Assembly: GCA_964383855.1 (NCBI GenBank) | Contig: CAYLIP010000004.1 | Location: forward strand, 1 to 64,000 | DNA: 64,000 nucleotides | Source of the DNA: CAZHAC01 sp964383855 | Lineage (GTDB): Bacteria; Chloroflexota; Dormibacteria; Dormibacterales; Dormibacteraceae | Direction of reading: 5' to 3' | Shown here: in pieces, positions 14,547 through 23,198 of the stretch | How positions within the stretch are numbered: the first letter of the stretch is position 1 | How the letters are laid out: every line of letters starts with the position of its first letter | Notes under the pieces: generated by a model | Told to the model about the DNA's origin: nothing | The model's input: the letters and a program-made list of their open reading frames with translations, nothing else | The model's database searches: none | Position numbers and translations under genes: made by a program

Positions 14547-16521
14547 GCACCAGGTTCCCCAGGCCGTCGACGCGGAAGTCGAAGCCGGCCTCGATCACGG
14601 TCGTCGAGCCGTACTCCTCGACGATCGCCGGTCCCTCCGCGCCGAACCCGACCGGGAGATCGTCGCGGCGGTAGACCACAAAGCCCGCCCGCTTCCCGGT
14701 CGGCCGCCCGCTCCCGGCAGGCGGCGCCAGCTCCAGCGGCGGGCGGTCGATCAGGCCGATGCCCGTGACCTTCCAGTTCACGAACTCGACGACCTGCCGG
14801 TCGCGGTAGGCGTAGCCGTAGGAGCGCTCGTGAAGGTCGTGGAAGCCGGCGGCGGCGAGCGCCGGATCGAAGGCGGAGCCCACGTCGACCGACAGCTCGT
14901 GCGCCTCGCCCAGATAGCGCGCGTCGACCGACCGGCGCAGCCGCATGCGCTCCTCGGGGATGCCCTGCCGTTGCAGCGACTCACGAGCCAGCTCCTCGAG
15001 GCTTGCGAAGGCGGCGGCCACGGCGCCGGCGTCGACCGCGTCGTGGCGCTGAACCCGGGTCAGGACGTACTCGTCCTTGAAGTCGACTGCGAGCAGTCCA
15101 AACGCGGAAACGTTGCCCGGGTTGGGCGGGATCATGACGCTCCGCAGCCCCAGCAGCTGGGCGATCCGGGCAGCCTGCAGCGGGCCGGCGCCACCGAAGG
15201 CGACAAGGGTGTCTCCGGCCGGGTCGATGCCGCGCTTGACGGTCAGCTGGAGCACGGCGTTGGCCTGGTTGTGCGCGGAGATCTCGAGGATGCCCTCGGC
15301 GGTCCGCTCCGGCGTCAGGCCGAGGGAACCGGCCAGGCGCCGGATGCCCTCGGCGGCCAGCTCGGACCGGAGTGACACCGCCCCGCCCGCCAGGCGCTCG
15401 GGCAGCCGCCCCAGGACGAGCTGAGCGTCGGTCACGGTCGGCTGCTCGCCGCCCCGCCCGTAGGCCATCGGTCCCGGGAAGGCGCCCGCGCTCCGGGGAC
15501 CGACGCGCAGCCCGCCCTCGGGGCTCAACCAGGCGATCGAGCCGCCGCCGGTCCCCACCGAGACGATGTCGATCATCGGGACCCGCACCGGGAATTCGCC
15601 GATGTGGCCCTCGCGGGTCAGCTGGGGCTCGGCCGCCTCGACCAGGCAGACGTCGGTCGAGGTGCCGCCGGTGTCAATCGTGATCACGCGCTCGAAGCCG
15701 GCCTGGCGGGCCAGCCAGGAGGCTCCCAGCGCCCCCGCGGCCGGCCCGGAGAGCGCCGTCGCGATCGGGCGCCGCGCCACCGCGGCCGCCGGCAGCACGC
15801 CACCGTTCGACTTCATGATCAGGAGCGGCGCGCCCGGCGTCAGTTCCTCGAGCTGCGCCGCGGCCCGTTCCAGGTACCCGTTCACATGCGGCTTGACGAA
15901 GGCGTCGACCAGGGTCGTCATCGCCCGCTCGTACTCCCTGTACTCGGGCCACACCTCGCTCGAGATCGAGACGACCGCCCCCGGATGCTCCTCGAGCAGG
16001 AGCTCGCGCATCCGCACCTCGTGGGCGGGGTTGGCGTACGAGTGCAGGAAGCAGATCCCCACCGCCGTGACGCCGTCTTCCCGGAGACGCCGGCCGGCGG
16101 CGCGCGCCTCCGCCTCGTCGAGCGGCGTCAGCACCTCGCCGGTGTAGAGCAGCCTCTCGGTCACCTCGAAGACGCGCTCAAGGGGCACGATCCGCTCGGG
16201 CTTGACCCAGAAGTAGGAGTTGCCGTATCCGCTGGGAACGCTCTGCCGGGCGATCTCGAGCACGTGCCGGAATCCCCTCGTGGTGACCAGCGCCAGCGAC
16301 TGAAAGCGGTGCTCGAGCATCGCGTTGGTGGCGACCGTCGTCCCGTGGGCGACCGCTCCCACGCGGCGCCCGGAGGCGATCTCGCGCAGGCCGTCGACCA
16401 GCGCCCGGGCGGGGTCGGAAGGGGTGCTGGGAACCTTCAGCTGCACCGCCTTACCCGACTCCTCGAGGAGCACCAGGTCGGTGAAGGTCCCCCCCGTGTC
16501 TATTCCGACCCGAACCGGCAC
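14533..16521 (-). CDS. hyuA: Hydantoinase A/oxoprolinase family protein
   Basis: A 662-residue HyuA-type subunit. The phosphate-1 type motif VRVGIDTGGTFTDLVLL opens the protein, with a second ATPase-fold motif VITIDTGGTSTDVCLV near residue 283 and FGGAGPLQA near 445. Family knowledge: this subunit binds ATP and activates the substrate for the HyuB partner. GTG 16521 is chosen because it begins just before the DTGGTFTD motif; an open extension upstream overlaps the response regulator gene in antisense frame logic and has no family similarity. Co-transcribed with hyuB. Confidence 0.92.
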   Translation of the reverse strand: MPVRVGIDTGGTFTDLVLLEESGKAVQLKVPSTPSDPARALVDGLREIASGRRVGAVAHGTTVATNAMLEHRFQSLALVTTRGFRHVLEIARQSVPSGYGNSYFWVKPERIVPLERVFEVTERLLYTGEVLTPLDEAEARAAGRRLREDGVTAVGICFLHSYANPAHEVRMRELLLEEHPGAVVSISSEVWPEYREYERAMTTLVDAFVKPHVNGYLERAAAQLEELTPGAPLLIMKSNGGVLPAAAVARRPIATALSGPAAGALGASWLARQAGFERVITIDTGGTSTDVCLVEAAEPQLTREGHIGEFPVRVPMIDIVSVGTGGGSIAWLSPEGGLRVGPRSAGAFPGPMAYGRGGEQPTVTDAQLVLGRLPERLAGGAVSLRSELAAEGIRRLAGSLGLTPERTAEGILEISAHNQANAVLQLTVKRGIDPAGDTLVAFGGAGPLQAARIAQLLGLRSVMIPPNPGNVSAFGLLAVDFKDEYVLTRVQRHDAVDAGAVAAAFASLEELARESLQRQGIPEERMRLRRSVDARYLGEAHELSVDVGSAFDPALAAAGFHDLHERSYGYAYRDRQVVEFVNWKVTGIGLIDRPPLELAPPAGSGRPTGKRAGFVVYRRDDLPVGFGAEGPAIVEEYGSTTVIEAGFDFRVDGLGNLVLEHR

Positions 16522-16531
16522 ACGCCGATTA

Positions 16532-17137
16532 TCAGGCCCGGCGGCGGACCCGCCGGCGGCGCTCCGGGCGCCCGGCGGCGTCCCGGTTGACGATCTCGGC
16601 GACCTGCGCCCGGAGGGTCGCCATATCGGGCGCCGCAAAGGGCGCAATCCCCCGGGCCGCCAGCAGAGCCGCCGCGCCCAGCGGCAGCTCCGAGACCGCC
16701 AAGCTGGTGGTCGCCCGCAGCATCTGGAGAACGTCGTCCAGCCTGCGCGGCTGCCGGCGGCGATCGGCCGGACGGCCGACCGCGTTCTCGATCAGCGAGA
16801 CCAGCTGGGCCGGCGTCGTCCGGCTCTTCACGATGAACGGGGCCCCGAGCCTGAGCACATCCTCCCGCAGCTCGGGGAGCTCGCTGTTGGAGACGACAAG
16901 CGCGGGCAGCGCCGCGGTCGTCGAACTGGCCCGGATGTGCCTCAGCACCTCGGCTCCGCTGAGCCCGGGCAGCGAGAGGTCGAGGATCACGGCCGCGTGA
17001 GCCTCCTCCCCGACCAGGGCGACGCCCGCATCCCCGCTGGACGCGATGTCGACCTGCCAGCCGGCGTTGCGCAGGGCGAGCGCGTACATGCCGGCGATGC
17101 TGGCATCGTCTTCGACCAGGAGCAGCCGTGAGGGCAC
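16532..17137 (-). CDS. Response regulator receiver protein
   Basis: A 201-residue protein. The receiver domain (residues 1-115) has RLLLVEDDASIAG (acidic pocket), the phosphoacceptor Asp in AVILDLSLPG (about 53), a Ser in ALVVSNSELP and the conserved Lys in FIVKSR. No DNA-binding output domain follows; the C-terminal 80 residues are basic and end in RRRRVRRRA. It may act by protein contact or RNA/DNA charge contact. GTG start at 17137. No kinase gene is adjacent, so the partner is elsewhere, possibly one of the kinases in this window. Confidence 0.87.
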   Translation of the reverse strand: MPSRLLLVEDDASIAGMYALALRNAGWQVDIASSGDAGVALVGEEAHAAVILDLSLPGLSGAEVLRHIRASSTTAALPALVVSNSELPELREDVLRLGAPFIVKSRTTPAQLVSLIENAVGRPADRRRQPRRLDDVLQMLRATTSLAVSELPLGAAALLAARGIAPFAAPDMATLRAQVAEIVNRDAAGRPERRRRVRRRA

Positions 17138-17345
17138 CAGCAGAGGGTGGCCGGAGGCGCCTGCCTATCGGCTGCAGAGCCTTTACTTCGCTTGATGCCA
17201 CGCTTCGCCGCCTGGCCGGGCGACCCGGCAAATGCACGGAAGTGGCTGTAAGCCGTTGGCAGTCGGGGCGCCAGGGGCTACCTTTCCGGCGGCGACGTCA
17301 GTCGTCCAAGTCACCGTTCGGACCAGGAAGGGAGAGGGGCAGCAT

Positions 17346-17564
17346 ATGGCCGGTGCGCCGGCGGAATCTGAGTTCATATTTCTCGACGGGCGCCCTGAGG
17401 GCGCTGCGGTCGACTGGATGACCGCGGCCGAGGTGGCCGAGGTCTTCGGCTACGGGCCGGCGGTCGCCTCCGGCTCGGCCCCGGTTTGGGGCGAGCCGGC
17501 CCAGCCGCCCGCCGCAACCGACACCGAGTGGGGGCGCTGCCCGGGCTGCTTGCGCCGGGCCTGA
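17346..17564 (+). CDS. Small hypothetical protein
   Basis: A 72-residue product starting at ATG 17346, preceded by a purine-rich stretch (GGAAGGGAGAGGGG) that includes a plausible RBS. Acidic N-terminal half with the segment DWMTAAEVAEVFGYG, an Ala/Pro-rich linker, and a C-terminal C-x2-C (WGRCPGCLRRA). I do not recognise a family; the middle segment looks like a short helix-turn-helix fragment. It lies between a response regulator and an FAD oxidoreductase. Confidence 0.45.
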   Translation: MAGAPAESEFIFLDGRPEGAAVDWMTAAEVAEVFGYGPAVASGSAPVWGEPAQPPAATDTEWGRCPGCLRRA

Positions 17565-17608
17565 CCAGCGCCGCCATGCGGCGCGCCGCGTTCTGAGAAG
17601 CTGCGGCC

Positions 17609-18712
17609 ATGCGGATCGCGGTCATCGGGGGCGGCATCGCCGGCGTCTCGATCGGCTACGAGCTTGCCGGGCGGGCCAGCGTGACGCTGCTGGAGGCCGA
17701 GCCCCAGCTCGCGTACCACACCACCGGGCGCTCGGCCGCCATGTACCTGCAGAGCTACGGCAACGCGCCGGTCCGGGCGATCACGCTGGCCAGCCGCCCC
17801 GACTTCGACAGCCTGGCGGCCCGCTACCAGACGCCGCCCCTGCTCGTTTCCCGATCGCTGCTCTGGACGGCCGATGCCGGCGGCCAGGAGGAGCTGGAAG
17901 AGCTGCTCGGCCAGGGCGGCCCGCTGGTCCCGGTCTCGCCGGAGGAGGCGATCAGGATGTGCCCGGTCCTGCGCCGGGATCGCCTGGCCGGCGCCGCGCT
18001 CGACACCCAGGCCATGACCATCGACGTCCCCTCCCTCCACCAGGCCTACGTGCGCGGCCTGCTCGAGCGTGGGGGCGAGATCCGCAGAGGTCAGCCGGTC
18101 ACGGCGCTCGAGCGGACGGCCGGTGGCTGGGCCGTGGCCGCCGGGCTGGAGCGGCTGGAGTTCGACGCGGTCGTCAACGCGGCCGGCGCCTGGGCCGACG
18201 TCCTGGCCGCCAGGGCCGGGGTGCGGCCGGTCGGCCTGCGGCCGATGCGCCGGACCATCTTCACGAGCCCGCTGCACGGGCAGGGCGACGTCTCCGGCTG
18301 GCCCTTCGTCAGCGATGTCGGGGAGCGCTTCTACTTCTTCGCCGAGCACGACCAGGTGATCGTGTCGCCCGCCGACGAGGTCCCCGACGAGCCCCGGGAT
18401 GCCCGGCCCGAAGAACTGGACATCGCCGCCGCCATCGAGGTGGTCAACGAGTTCACGACCCTTGGCCTCCGCAGCGTGCGCCGAGCCTGGGCCGGCCTCC
18501 GTTCATTCGTCGCCGACCGCTCGCCGGTGGTGGGGTCCCGGCCCGAGGAGGAGGGCTTCTTCTGGTTCGCCGCCCAGGGCGGCTACGGCATCCAGATGGC
18601 TCCGGGCCTCGCGCGCGCGGGGGCGTCGCTCCTCCTTGACGGCACATTGCCGGACGACATCGAGGCGCTCGGGATCACCGCGAGTGCCCTCTCCCCGGTA
18701 CGGCTCGCCTAA
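17609..18712 (+). CDS. FAD-dependent oxidoreductase (DAO family)
   Basis: A 367-residue protein of the glycine/D-amino acid oxidase family. The dinucleotide-binding Rossmann motif is at residues 2-15 (RIAVIGGGIAGVSIGYEL), followed by E29 and the TTGRSAAMY segment. The C-terminal FAD site reads FWFAAQGGYGIQMAPG. Substrates of the family include D-amino acids, sarcosine and dehydroprolines. ATG 17609 begins exactly at the Rossmann strand, as usual. The nearby Hsp20 gene follows after 10 bp and may be co-transcribed. Confidence 0.9.
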   Translation: MRIAVIGGGIAGVSIGYELAGRASVTLLEAEPQLAYHTTGRSAAMYLQSYGNAPVRAITLASRPDFDSLAARYQTPPLLVSRSLLWTADAGGQEELEELLGQGGPLVPVSPEEAIRMCPVLRRDRLAGAALDTQAMTIDVPSLHQAYVRGLLERGGEIRRGQPVTALERTAGGWAVAAGLERLEFDAVVNAAGAWADVLAARAGVRPVGLRPMRRTIFTSPLHGQGDVSGWPFVSDVGERFYFFAEHDQVIVSPADEVPDEPRDARPEELDIAAAIEVVNEFTTLGLRSVRRAWAGLRSFVADRSPVVGSRPEEEGFFWFAAQGGYGIQMAPGLARAGASLLLDGTLPDDIEALGITASALSPVRLA

Positions 18713-18722
18713 GCTTTTTCAC

Positions 18723-19244
18723 ATGGTCCGCTGGCCCTTCTTCGAGCCGAGCCCGATGCGCGACGTCCTGGAGGCGCTGCTGCAGGACGAGCGCCGCCGC
18801 GGCCCCGCGCCTCGCGGGCGCCGGGGCGAGACCAGAGGCGAGCCGATGCCCGTCAACGTCCATCAGGAAGCAGACGCCATGGTCGTGCAGGCGATGATTC
18901 CGGGCGCCCTGCCCGACGACGTCGAGATCCAGTGCTCCGACGGCGTCCTCACGATCCGCGCGCGCACCCGCGTCGCCGAGCGCGAGTACGTGCACCAGGA
19001 GATCGGCCCCACCGAGTGGTTCCGGCAGCTCGCCCTGCCCGCCGACCTCCGCTACGAGGAGGCGCAGGCCGACGCCGACAACGGCATTCTGACCATCCGC
19101 ATCCCGAGGGCCAAGCCACAGGCGCCCGAGAAGATAAGGATCCAGGTCACGCGGCGAGACACCGGCCCGGCCACCATCGAAGCCGAGCCGGGCAAGGGCT
19201 ACTCCGAGGTCAAGCCCAAGCGGAGGCCTCGGGCTTCGCAGTAG
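18723..19244 (+). CDS. Hsp20/alpha-crystallin family small heat-shock protein
   Basis: A 173-residue protein. The alpha-crystallin domain runs from about residue 40 (MPVNVHQEADAMVVQAMIPG) to 140, with DDVEIQCSDGVLTIRARTR and the closing ADADNGILTIRIPR, where the usual A-x-x-x-n-G-V-L consensus is seen as NGILTIRIP. Family knowledge: ATP-independent holdase. The N-terminal 39 residues (FFEPSPMRDVLEALLQ) are typical of oligomerising arms. ATG 18723 follows the FAD oxidase stop by 10 bp. No HAIR or CIRCE element was seen. Confidence 0.9.
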   Translation: MVRWPFFEPSPMRDVLEALLQDERRRGPAPRGRRGETRGEPMPVNVHQEADAMVVQAMIPGALPDDVEIQCSDGVLTIRARTRVAEREYVHQEIGPTEWFRQLALPADLRYEEAQADADNGILTIRIPRAKPQAPEKIRIQVTRRDTGPATIEAEPGKGYSEVKPKRRPRASQ

Positions 19245-19334
19245 CCGCGTCGGAGGCGCACGCCGTCACGACGCTCGTTCCGGGCTGACCCGGGCGATGG
19301 CCGTCACCCACGAGGCGCCTGGAGGCCTGGCTCC

Positions 19335-20027
19335 TCAGGACATGTCGGTTCGCCGCAGACGGACCTCGATGCCGACCCCGTCCTCGATCACGTCCGCGTT
19401 CGAGAAGATGCTCTCGGCGACCAGGCGCTCGAACTGAGCGCGCGTGTAGGCCCGCCGGCGAAGCCCGGCCAGGATCAGCTTCGTGATGAACCCGTTGAGT
19501 CCGGCCAGCCCCTGAGCGTCGACCTCGCGGTCGATGGCGGCGGTGGAGGCGTCCTTGCACAGGTCCTGGATGACCGCCACGCCGCCGCTCCGCAGTACGC
19601 GATGCATCTCGTTCAGAGCGTTCACCGGCCGCCGGAAGTTCTTGAACGCGGCCTGGCAGATGATGAGGTCGAAGCTCCCGTCCGGAAAGGGCATCGCGGC
19701 GACGTCGCCCTCGCGGAAGTCGACGTTCACTCCCGCCTTGCGCGCGGTCTCGCCCGCGATCTGGACCATCGTCCGGCTGATGTCGAGACCGGTGACCTGG
19801 ACCCCGCCCCGCCGGGCCACCTCGACGGCCAGGTAGCCAGGTCCGGGCGCCACCTCCAGCACCGATGCGCCGTCAGGCAGGCCGGCGGTGAGCTGTGCCG
19901 CCTGCTTCCGCCAGGCCTCGACCTGCCTGGACGTACCCCGCTGGCGCGCGTACCAGCGGGCGGTCAAGCCTTCCATCTCCGGCAGCAGGAGCCGCCGCTG
20001 CGTCGGGACCGCGGTCGTCTGAGTCAT
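19335..20027 (-). CDS. Class I SAM-dependent methyltransferase
   Basis: A 230-residue methyltransferase with motif I VLEVAPGPGYLAVEVAR (about residues 60-76), acidic D in VTGLDIS, motif II-like GDVAAMPFPDGSFDLIICQA and the later NEMHRVLRSGGVAVIQD. This fits the UbiE/Methyltransf_11 group. ATG 20027 is fixed by a near-perfect AAGGAGGTG site 8 nt upstream; a longer open frame lacks one. It is divergent from a TetR-type regulator at 20121, which probably controls it. Confidence 0.88.
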   Translation of the reverse strand: MTQTTAVPTQRRLLLPEMEGLTARWYARQRGTSRQVEAWRKQAAQLTAGLPDGASVLEVAPGPGYLAVEVARRGGVQVTGLDISRTMVQIAGETARKAGVNVDFREGDVAAMPFPDGSFDLIICQAAFKNFRRPVNALNEMHRVLRSGGVAVIQDLCKDASTAAIDREVDAQGLAGLNGFITKLILAGLRRRAYTRAQFERLVAESIFSNADVIEDGVGIEVRLRRTDMS

Positions 20028-20120
20028 CGGGTTGCACCTCCTTGAATCGAGCTTTACGCTGTTAGGGAATTTGGACGCTCGAATAATCCCATACACCGTT
20101 AGGGGCTGTCAACAGAGGTA

Positions 20121-21293
20121 ATGCCTGTGCCTGAATCCGACCAGCGGCAATCCGGCCTGAGCCGCGCGCGCATGGCGGCGGCGGCTCTCGACCTGGTTCA
20201 GGAGGAGGGCCTGGCCGCGCTCTCGATGCGGCCGCTGGCCGACCGCCTGGGCGTCAAGGCGGCGTCGCTCTACTGGCACGTGCGTGACCGCGATGAACTC
20301 CTCGGGCTGGTGGCGGCTGCGCTCCTGGCCGAGATCCGTTGGACCGGCACCGGGGGCGGATGGCGAGCCGAAGCGCTGGCTGTCTGCGGTGCCCTCGAGC
20401 GGCTGACGGCGAGCCGGCGCGATGCCGCCCGCGTCCTGCTGGAGGTGCCCGAGGCGCTCGAGGAAAGCGATCTCCACGCGAGGCTGACTCAGGTGCTCTC
20501 GGAGGCCGGGCTCCCGCCGCCAGAAGCCATCGAAACCGCGACCATGATGCTGTCGGCTGTCCTGGTCGCTTCGCTGAGGCCGGTCGATCCGCAGGCTTCC
20601 GAGCCTGGACGGCCGGTCCTCCTTGCCATCGACAGCGGCTCTCGCGGCGTCACGATCCGCGCTGGTTCAGGCATGAGCGGCCTGATTCGGGCCGCGCAAG
20701 ATCCCCAGGTGGCCGCACCCGCGGTCATCCAAGGCGACCGCGTGATAGTTCGCCGGCTCCGCGGCGGCCGCCGGGCCGAGCTTGAGCTCAATCCGGCTCA
20801 TGCCTGGCGCTTCCAGGTCCAGGCACCCACCTGGAACACGAGGCTCGACCTGTCCGGCCTCGACGTCCGGAGCATCATGGTCGACAGTGGCGCCGCTCGC
20901 GTCGAATGCCTTCTCCCGGCGCCGCGCGGCATCGTGCCCATAGACATCTCCAGCGGCGTGGCCGGCGTCCGCCTGCGCCGGGCGCCAGGCGTTCCCATCG
21001 TCGCCGACGTCAGTCCAGGTTCCCTCCAGCTGCGCCTGGATGGCCGACTGGTCTCCGCCTCGACCGCGGACACGCGTTGGGAGAGCCGCGACGGCGCGTC
21101 CTCCGGCAGCCACTACCGCCTGAAGGTCAACAGCGGGACGATGCGGGTGACGGTCGAGGAGGACGCCTCGATCGGTCAACCCGGGACGGGATCGGCGGCG
21201 CCGATCGCCCGGGCCGGTGTCAGCGCCGCTTTGGACGTGGCCCTGGACGGGGTGGCGGCCCGGTTACCGGCTCCGCCCCAGCTCAACGGCTAG
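20121..21293 (+). CDS. TetR-type HTH fused to a beta-rich DUF4097/LiaF-like domain
   Basis: A 390-residue protein. Residues 15-75 are a TetR HTH (LSMRPLADRLGVKAASLYWH) and residues to about 160 look like a short TetR helical domain. Residues 165-360 are instead rich in beta strands with repeated V-D-S-G-A/I-S-S-G steps (IMVDSGAARVECLLP, VPIDISSGVAGVRLRR), resembling a DUF4097/LiaF-like beta-helix. Such a fusion would couple DNA binding to a surface- or envelope-type sensing fold; that is inference. It is divergent from the methyltransferase and overlaps the next gene's end by 4 bp. Confidence 0.75.
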   Translation: MPVPESDQRQSGLSRARMAAAALDLVQEEGLAALSMRPLADRLGVKAASLYWHVRDRDELLGLVAAALLAEIRWTGTGGGWRAEALAVCGALERLTASRRDAARVLLEVPEALEESDLHARLTQVLSEAGLPPPEAIETATMMLSAVLVASLRPVDPQASEPGRPVLLAIDSGSRGVTIRAGSGMSGLIRAAQDPQVAAPAVIQGDRVIVRRLRGGRRAELELNPAHAWRFQVQAPTWNTRLDLSGLDVRSIMVDSGAARVECLLPAPRGIVPIDISSGVAGVRLRRAPGVPIVADVSPGSLQLRLDGRLVSASTADTRWESRDGASSGSHYRLKVNSGTMRVTVEEDASIGQPGTGSAAPIARAGVSAALDVALDGVAARLPAPPQLNG

Positions 21294-22129
21294 AAGAAGG
21301 GCGTCGTCCGGCGGGCACGGAGCTGGTCGACCCTTCGCTGCACCCAACCGCGGACCTCGTCGGCGATGTCGAGCGCCAGACCGTGGTCCTCGGCGGCCTC
21401 GGGGCCGAGGCTGCGGGTATCGATGGGCGGCCCAAAGCTGATGAACCACTTGGAGGGCAGCGGCACCAGCCCGAGCGCGCCCAGCCAGGGGAAGGTGAGC
21501 GTGAGCGGAACCGTGCCGGTTCCCAGCGCGCGTCCCAGCGAGGCGAGGTCGTAGACGACCGGGTGCACCTCCTCGGCGCCGACCACGGCCACCGGGATCA
21601 CGGGGGCGCCCGTTCGCAGGGCCACGGAGACGAAGCCGCCGCGCCCGAAGCGCCGGATCTTGTACCGCTCGGTGTAGCGCTTGGCGGCGCCCTTCACCCC
21701 CTCGGGGAAGACTCCGACCAGCTGGTCGCGCTCGAGCAGCGTGCGCGCGTTGTCAGGGTGCGCGAGGACGTTCCCGGTTCGGAGCAGGAACTGCGATAGG
21801 CCGGGGGTGGCAAACGCGAAGTTGACGACCAGCATGCGAGCGTGGCGCGGCTCCGGGTGCTCGAGCATGATGCCGGTCCGGATCATCGCCCCGTCCCACG
21901 GCACGACGCCGGCATGGTTGGACGCGAGCAGGGCGCGCCCGCTTCCGGGAACGTTCTCGAGGCCGTCGACCTCCACGCGCCAGTAGCGGCGGTAGAGCCA
22001 CTCGAACACCGGCAGCATCCGCTCGGTGAATGCCGGATCGAAGCCGAAATCGTCCCGCGCCGGCAGCCCGGCCCCGCCGCGCCCTGACGGTCGGCCGGCC
22101 TGGTCGACGAGCCTCAGCGCCCTCGCCAC
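21290..22129 (-). CDS. Lysophospholipid acyltransferase family protein
   Basis: A 279-residue PlsC-superfamily protein. NHAGVVPWDG (about residues 70-79) is the catalytic His-Asp segment, here spaced H-x5-D rather than H-x4-D, and VGVFPEGVKG (about 137-146) is the glycerol-phosphate motif. The ending RRVDQLRARRTTPFF is basic. It differs from the gene at 11045 and may serve a different acceptor. GTG 22129 is the start. It converges with the TetR-fusion gene (4-bp overlap). Confidence 0.8.
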   Translation of the reverse strand: MARALRLVDQAGRPSGRGGAGLPARDDFGFDPAFTERMLPVFEWLYRRYWRVEVDGLENVPGSGRALLASNHAGVVPWDGAMIRTGIMLEHPEPRHARMLVVNFAFATPGLSQFLLRTGNVLAHPDNARTLLERDQLVGVFPEGVKGAAKRYTERYKIRRFGRGGFVSVALRTGAPVIPVAVVGAEEVHPVVYDLASLGRALGTGTVPLTLTFPWLGALGLVPLPSKWFISFGPPIDTRSLGPEAAEDHGLALDIADEVRGWVQRRVDQLRARRTTPFF

Positions 22130-22170
22130 TCCCTCCGATTATTCACCTCAAGAGATAAGCGCAGGTTAGG

Positions 22171-23124
22171 ATGCAGGCGGCCTCGCTCATGCCTCTCGAT
22201 TTCCAGGCCGCCGCCTCCGAATACCTCAGCTGGCTGCAGCTGGAGGCGAACAAGAGTCCCAACACCGTCCGGGCGTATGACGGCGAGATCCGCCGCCTGG
22301 GCGGCTTCCTGGCTGCTCGCGGCCATTCGCTGCAGATGGACGAGGTTGCCTACGAGGACATCCGCGCCTACCAGCGGCATCTGGCGGAGGCGCTTCCCAA
22401 GGCGTCGTCGCGTCACCGCGCCCTGGTCGCGATCCGCTCCTGGCTGCGCTGGCTGGCCCGGGAGGAGCTGATCCCAAAGGATTTCTCGAACCGGATCACG
22501 CTGCCCAAACTCGAGCAGCGGCTGCCCAAGCCGATGCCGCCCGAGGAGATGACCCGGCTTTTGTCGGCGCTGCCCGGAGCGAGCCCGATCGAGAAGCGAG
22601 ACCGGGCGCTGGTTCACTTCCTGATCAGCACCGGCTGCCGCATCAGCGAGGCGCTGAACCTGGATCGCAACGACGTGCCCGCCCAGGGCAACCGGCTGGT
22701 GGTCACCGGCAAGGGCTCCAAGCAGCGCGCCGTCTACCTGACCGAGGACGCTCGAGAAATGCTCGACGACTACCTGCGCAGCCGCGAGGACACCTCACTG
22801 GCGCTCTTCGTCAACTACGACCGCAAACTCGGGCGCGGCGCCGACCGCCGGCTCACGCCGGCCGGCGCGCGCCATGTCGTCAACCGGATCCGAAAGGAAC
22901 TGGGCGCCTGGTCCTTCCGGTCGCCGCACGTGGCCAGGCACACGGCGGCGACGACCCTCCTCGAGGTCACCGGCGGCGACGTCCGCCTGGTGCAGGAGGT
23001 CCTCGGGCACGCCAACCTGAACACCCTGCAGGGGTACACGCGGATCGTCGATGCCCGCAAACAGGACGCCTACCGGGCTTATCAGCGGTTCCTGGAGGAG
23101 AAGCGAGCCCTACCGCCCGAGTGA
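22171..23124 (+). CDS. xerD: Tyrosine recombinase of the XerC/XerD family
   Basis: A 317-residue recombinase. The SAM-like core-binding domain (residues 10-100) is followed by a catalytic domain with Arg in STGCRISEALNL, Lys in GKGSKQRAVY, the HVARHTAATTLLE motif (His-x-x-Arg) and LGHANLNTLQGYTR carrying the last His and the nucleophile Tyr. All active-site residues are present. Length fits housekeeping XerC/D, which resolve chromosome dimers, rather than phage integrases. ATG 22189 is an alternative start. XerC versus XerD cannot be decided. No att sites or mobile genes adjoin. Confidence 0.87.
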   Translation: MQAASLMPLDFQAAASEYLSWLQLEANKSPNTVRAYDGEIRRLGGFLAARGHSLQMDEVAYEDIRAYQRHLAEALPKASSRHRALVAIRSWLRWLAREELIPKDFSNRITLPKLEQRLPKPMPPEEMTRLLSALPGASPIEKRDRALVHFLISTGCRISEALNLDRNDVPAQGNRLVVTGKGSKQRAVYLTEDAREMLDDYLRSREDTSLALFVNYDRKLGRGADRRLTPAGARHVVNRIRKELGAWSFRSPHVARHTAATTLLEVTGGDVRLVQEVLGHANLNTLQGYTRIVDARKQDAYRAYQRFLEEKRALPPE

Positions 23125-23152
23125 GTTCAGCCTCCTGCCGGCTCGGCGGGGT

Positions 23153-23177
23153 GTGCGCCCCGGCCAGGCCGGGGCAC
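23153..23177. terminator. Bidirectional hairpin between convergent genes
   Basis: GCCCCGGCC (23157-23165) pairs with GGCCGGGGC (23167-23175) with outer GTG/CAC support, between the convergent recombinase and NrfD-like stops. No T-run follows, so an intrinsic terminator is possible but not certain. Confidence 0.4.
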
Positions 23178-23198
23178 AGTCGCGGGGCGAGAACCTCC

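Noticed and set aside
22171..23124. Phage integrase
   Set aside because: Housekeeping length and sequence, with no att-like repeats, tRNA or phage genes next to it.
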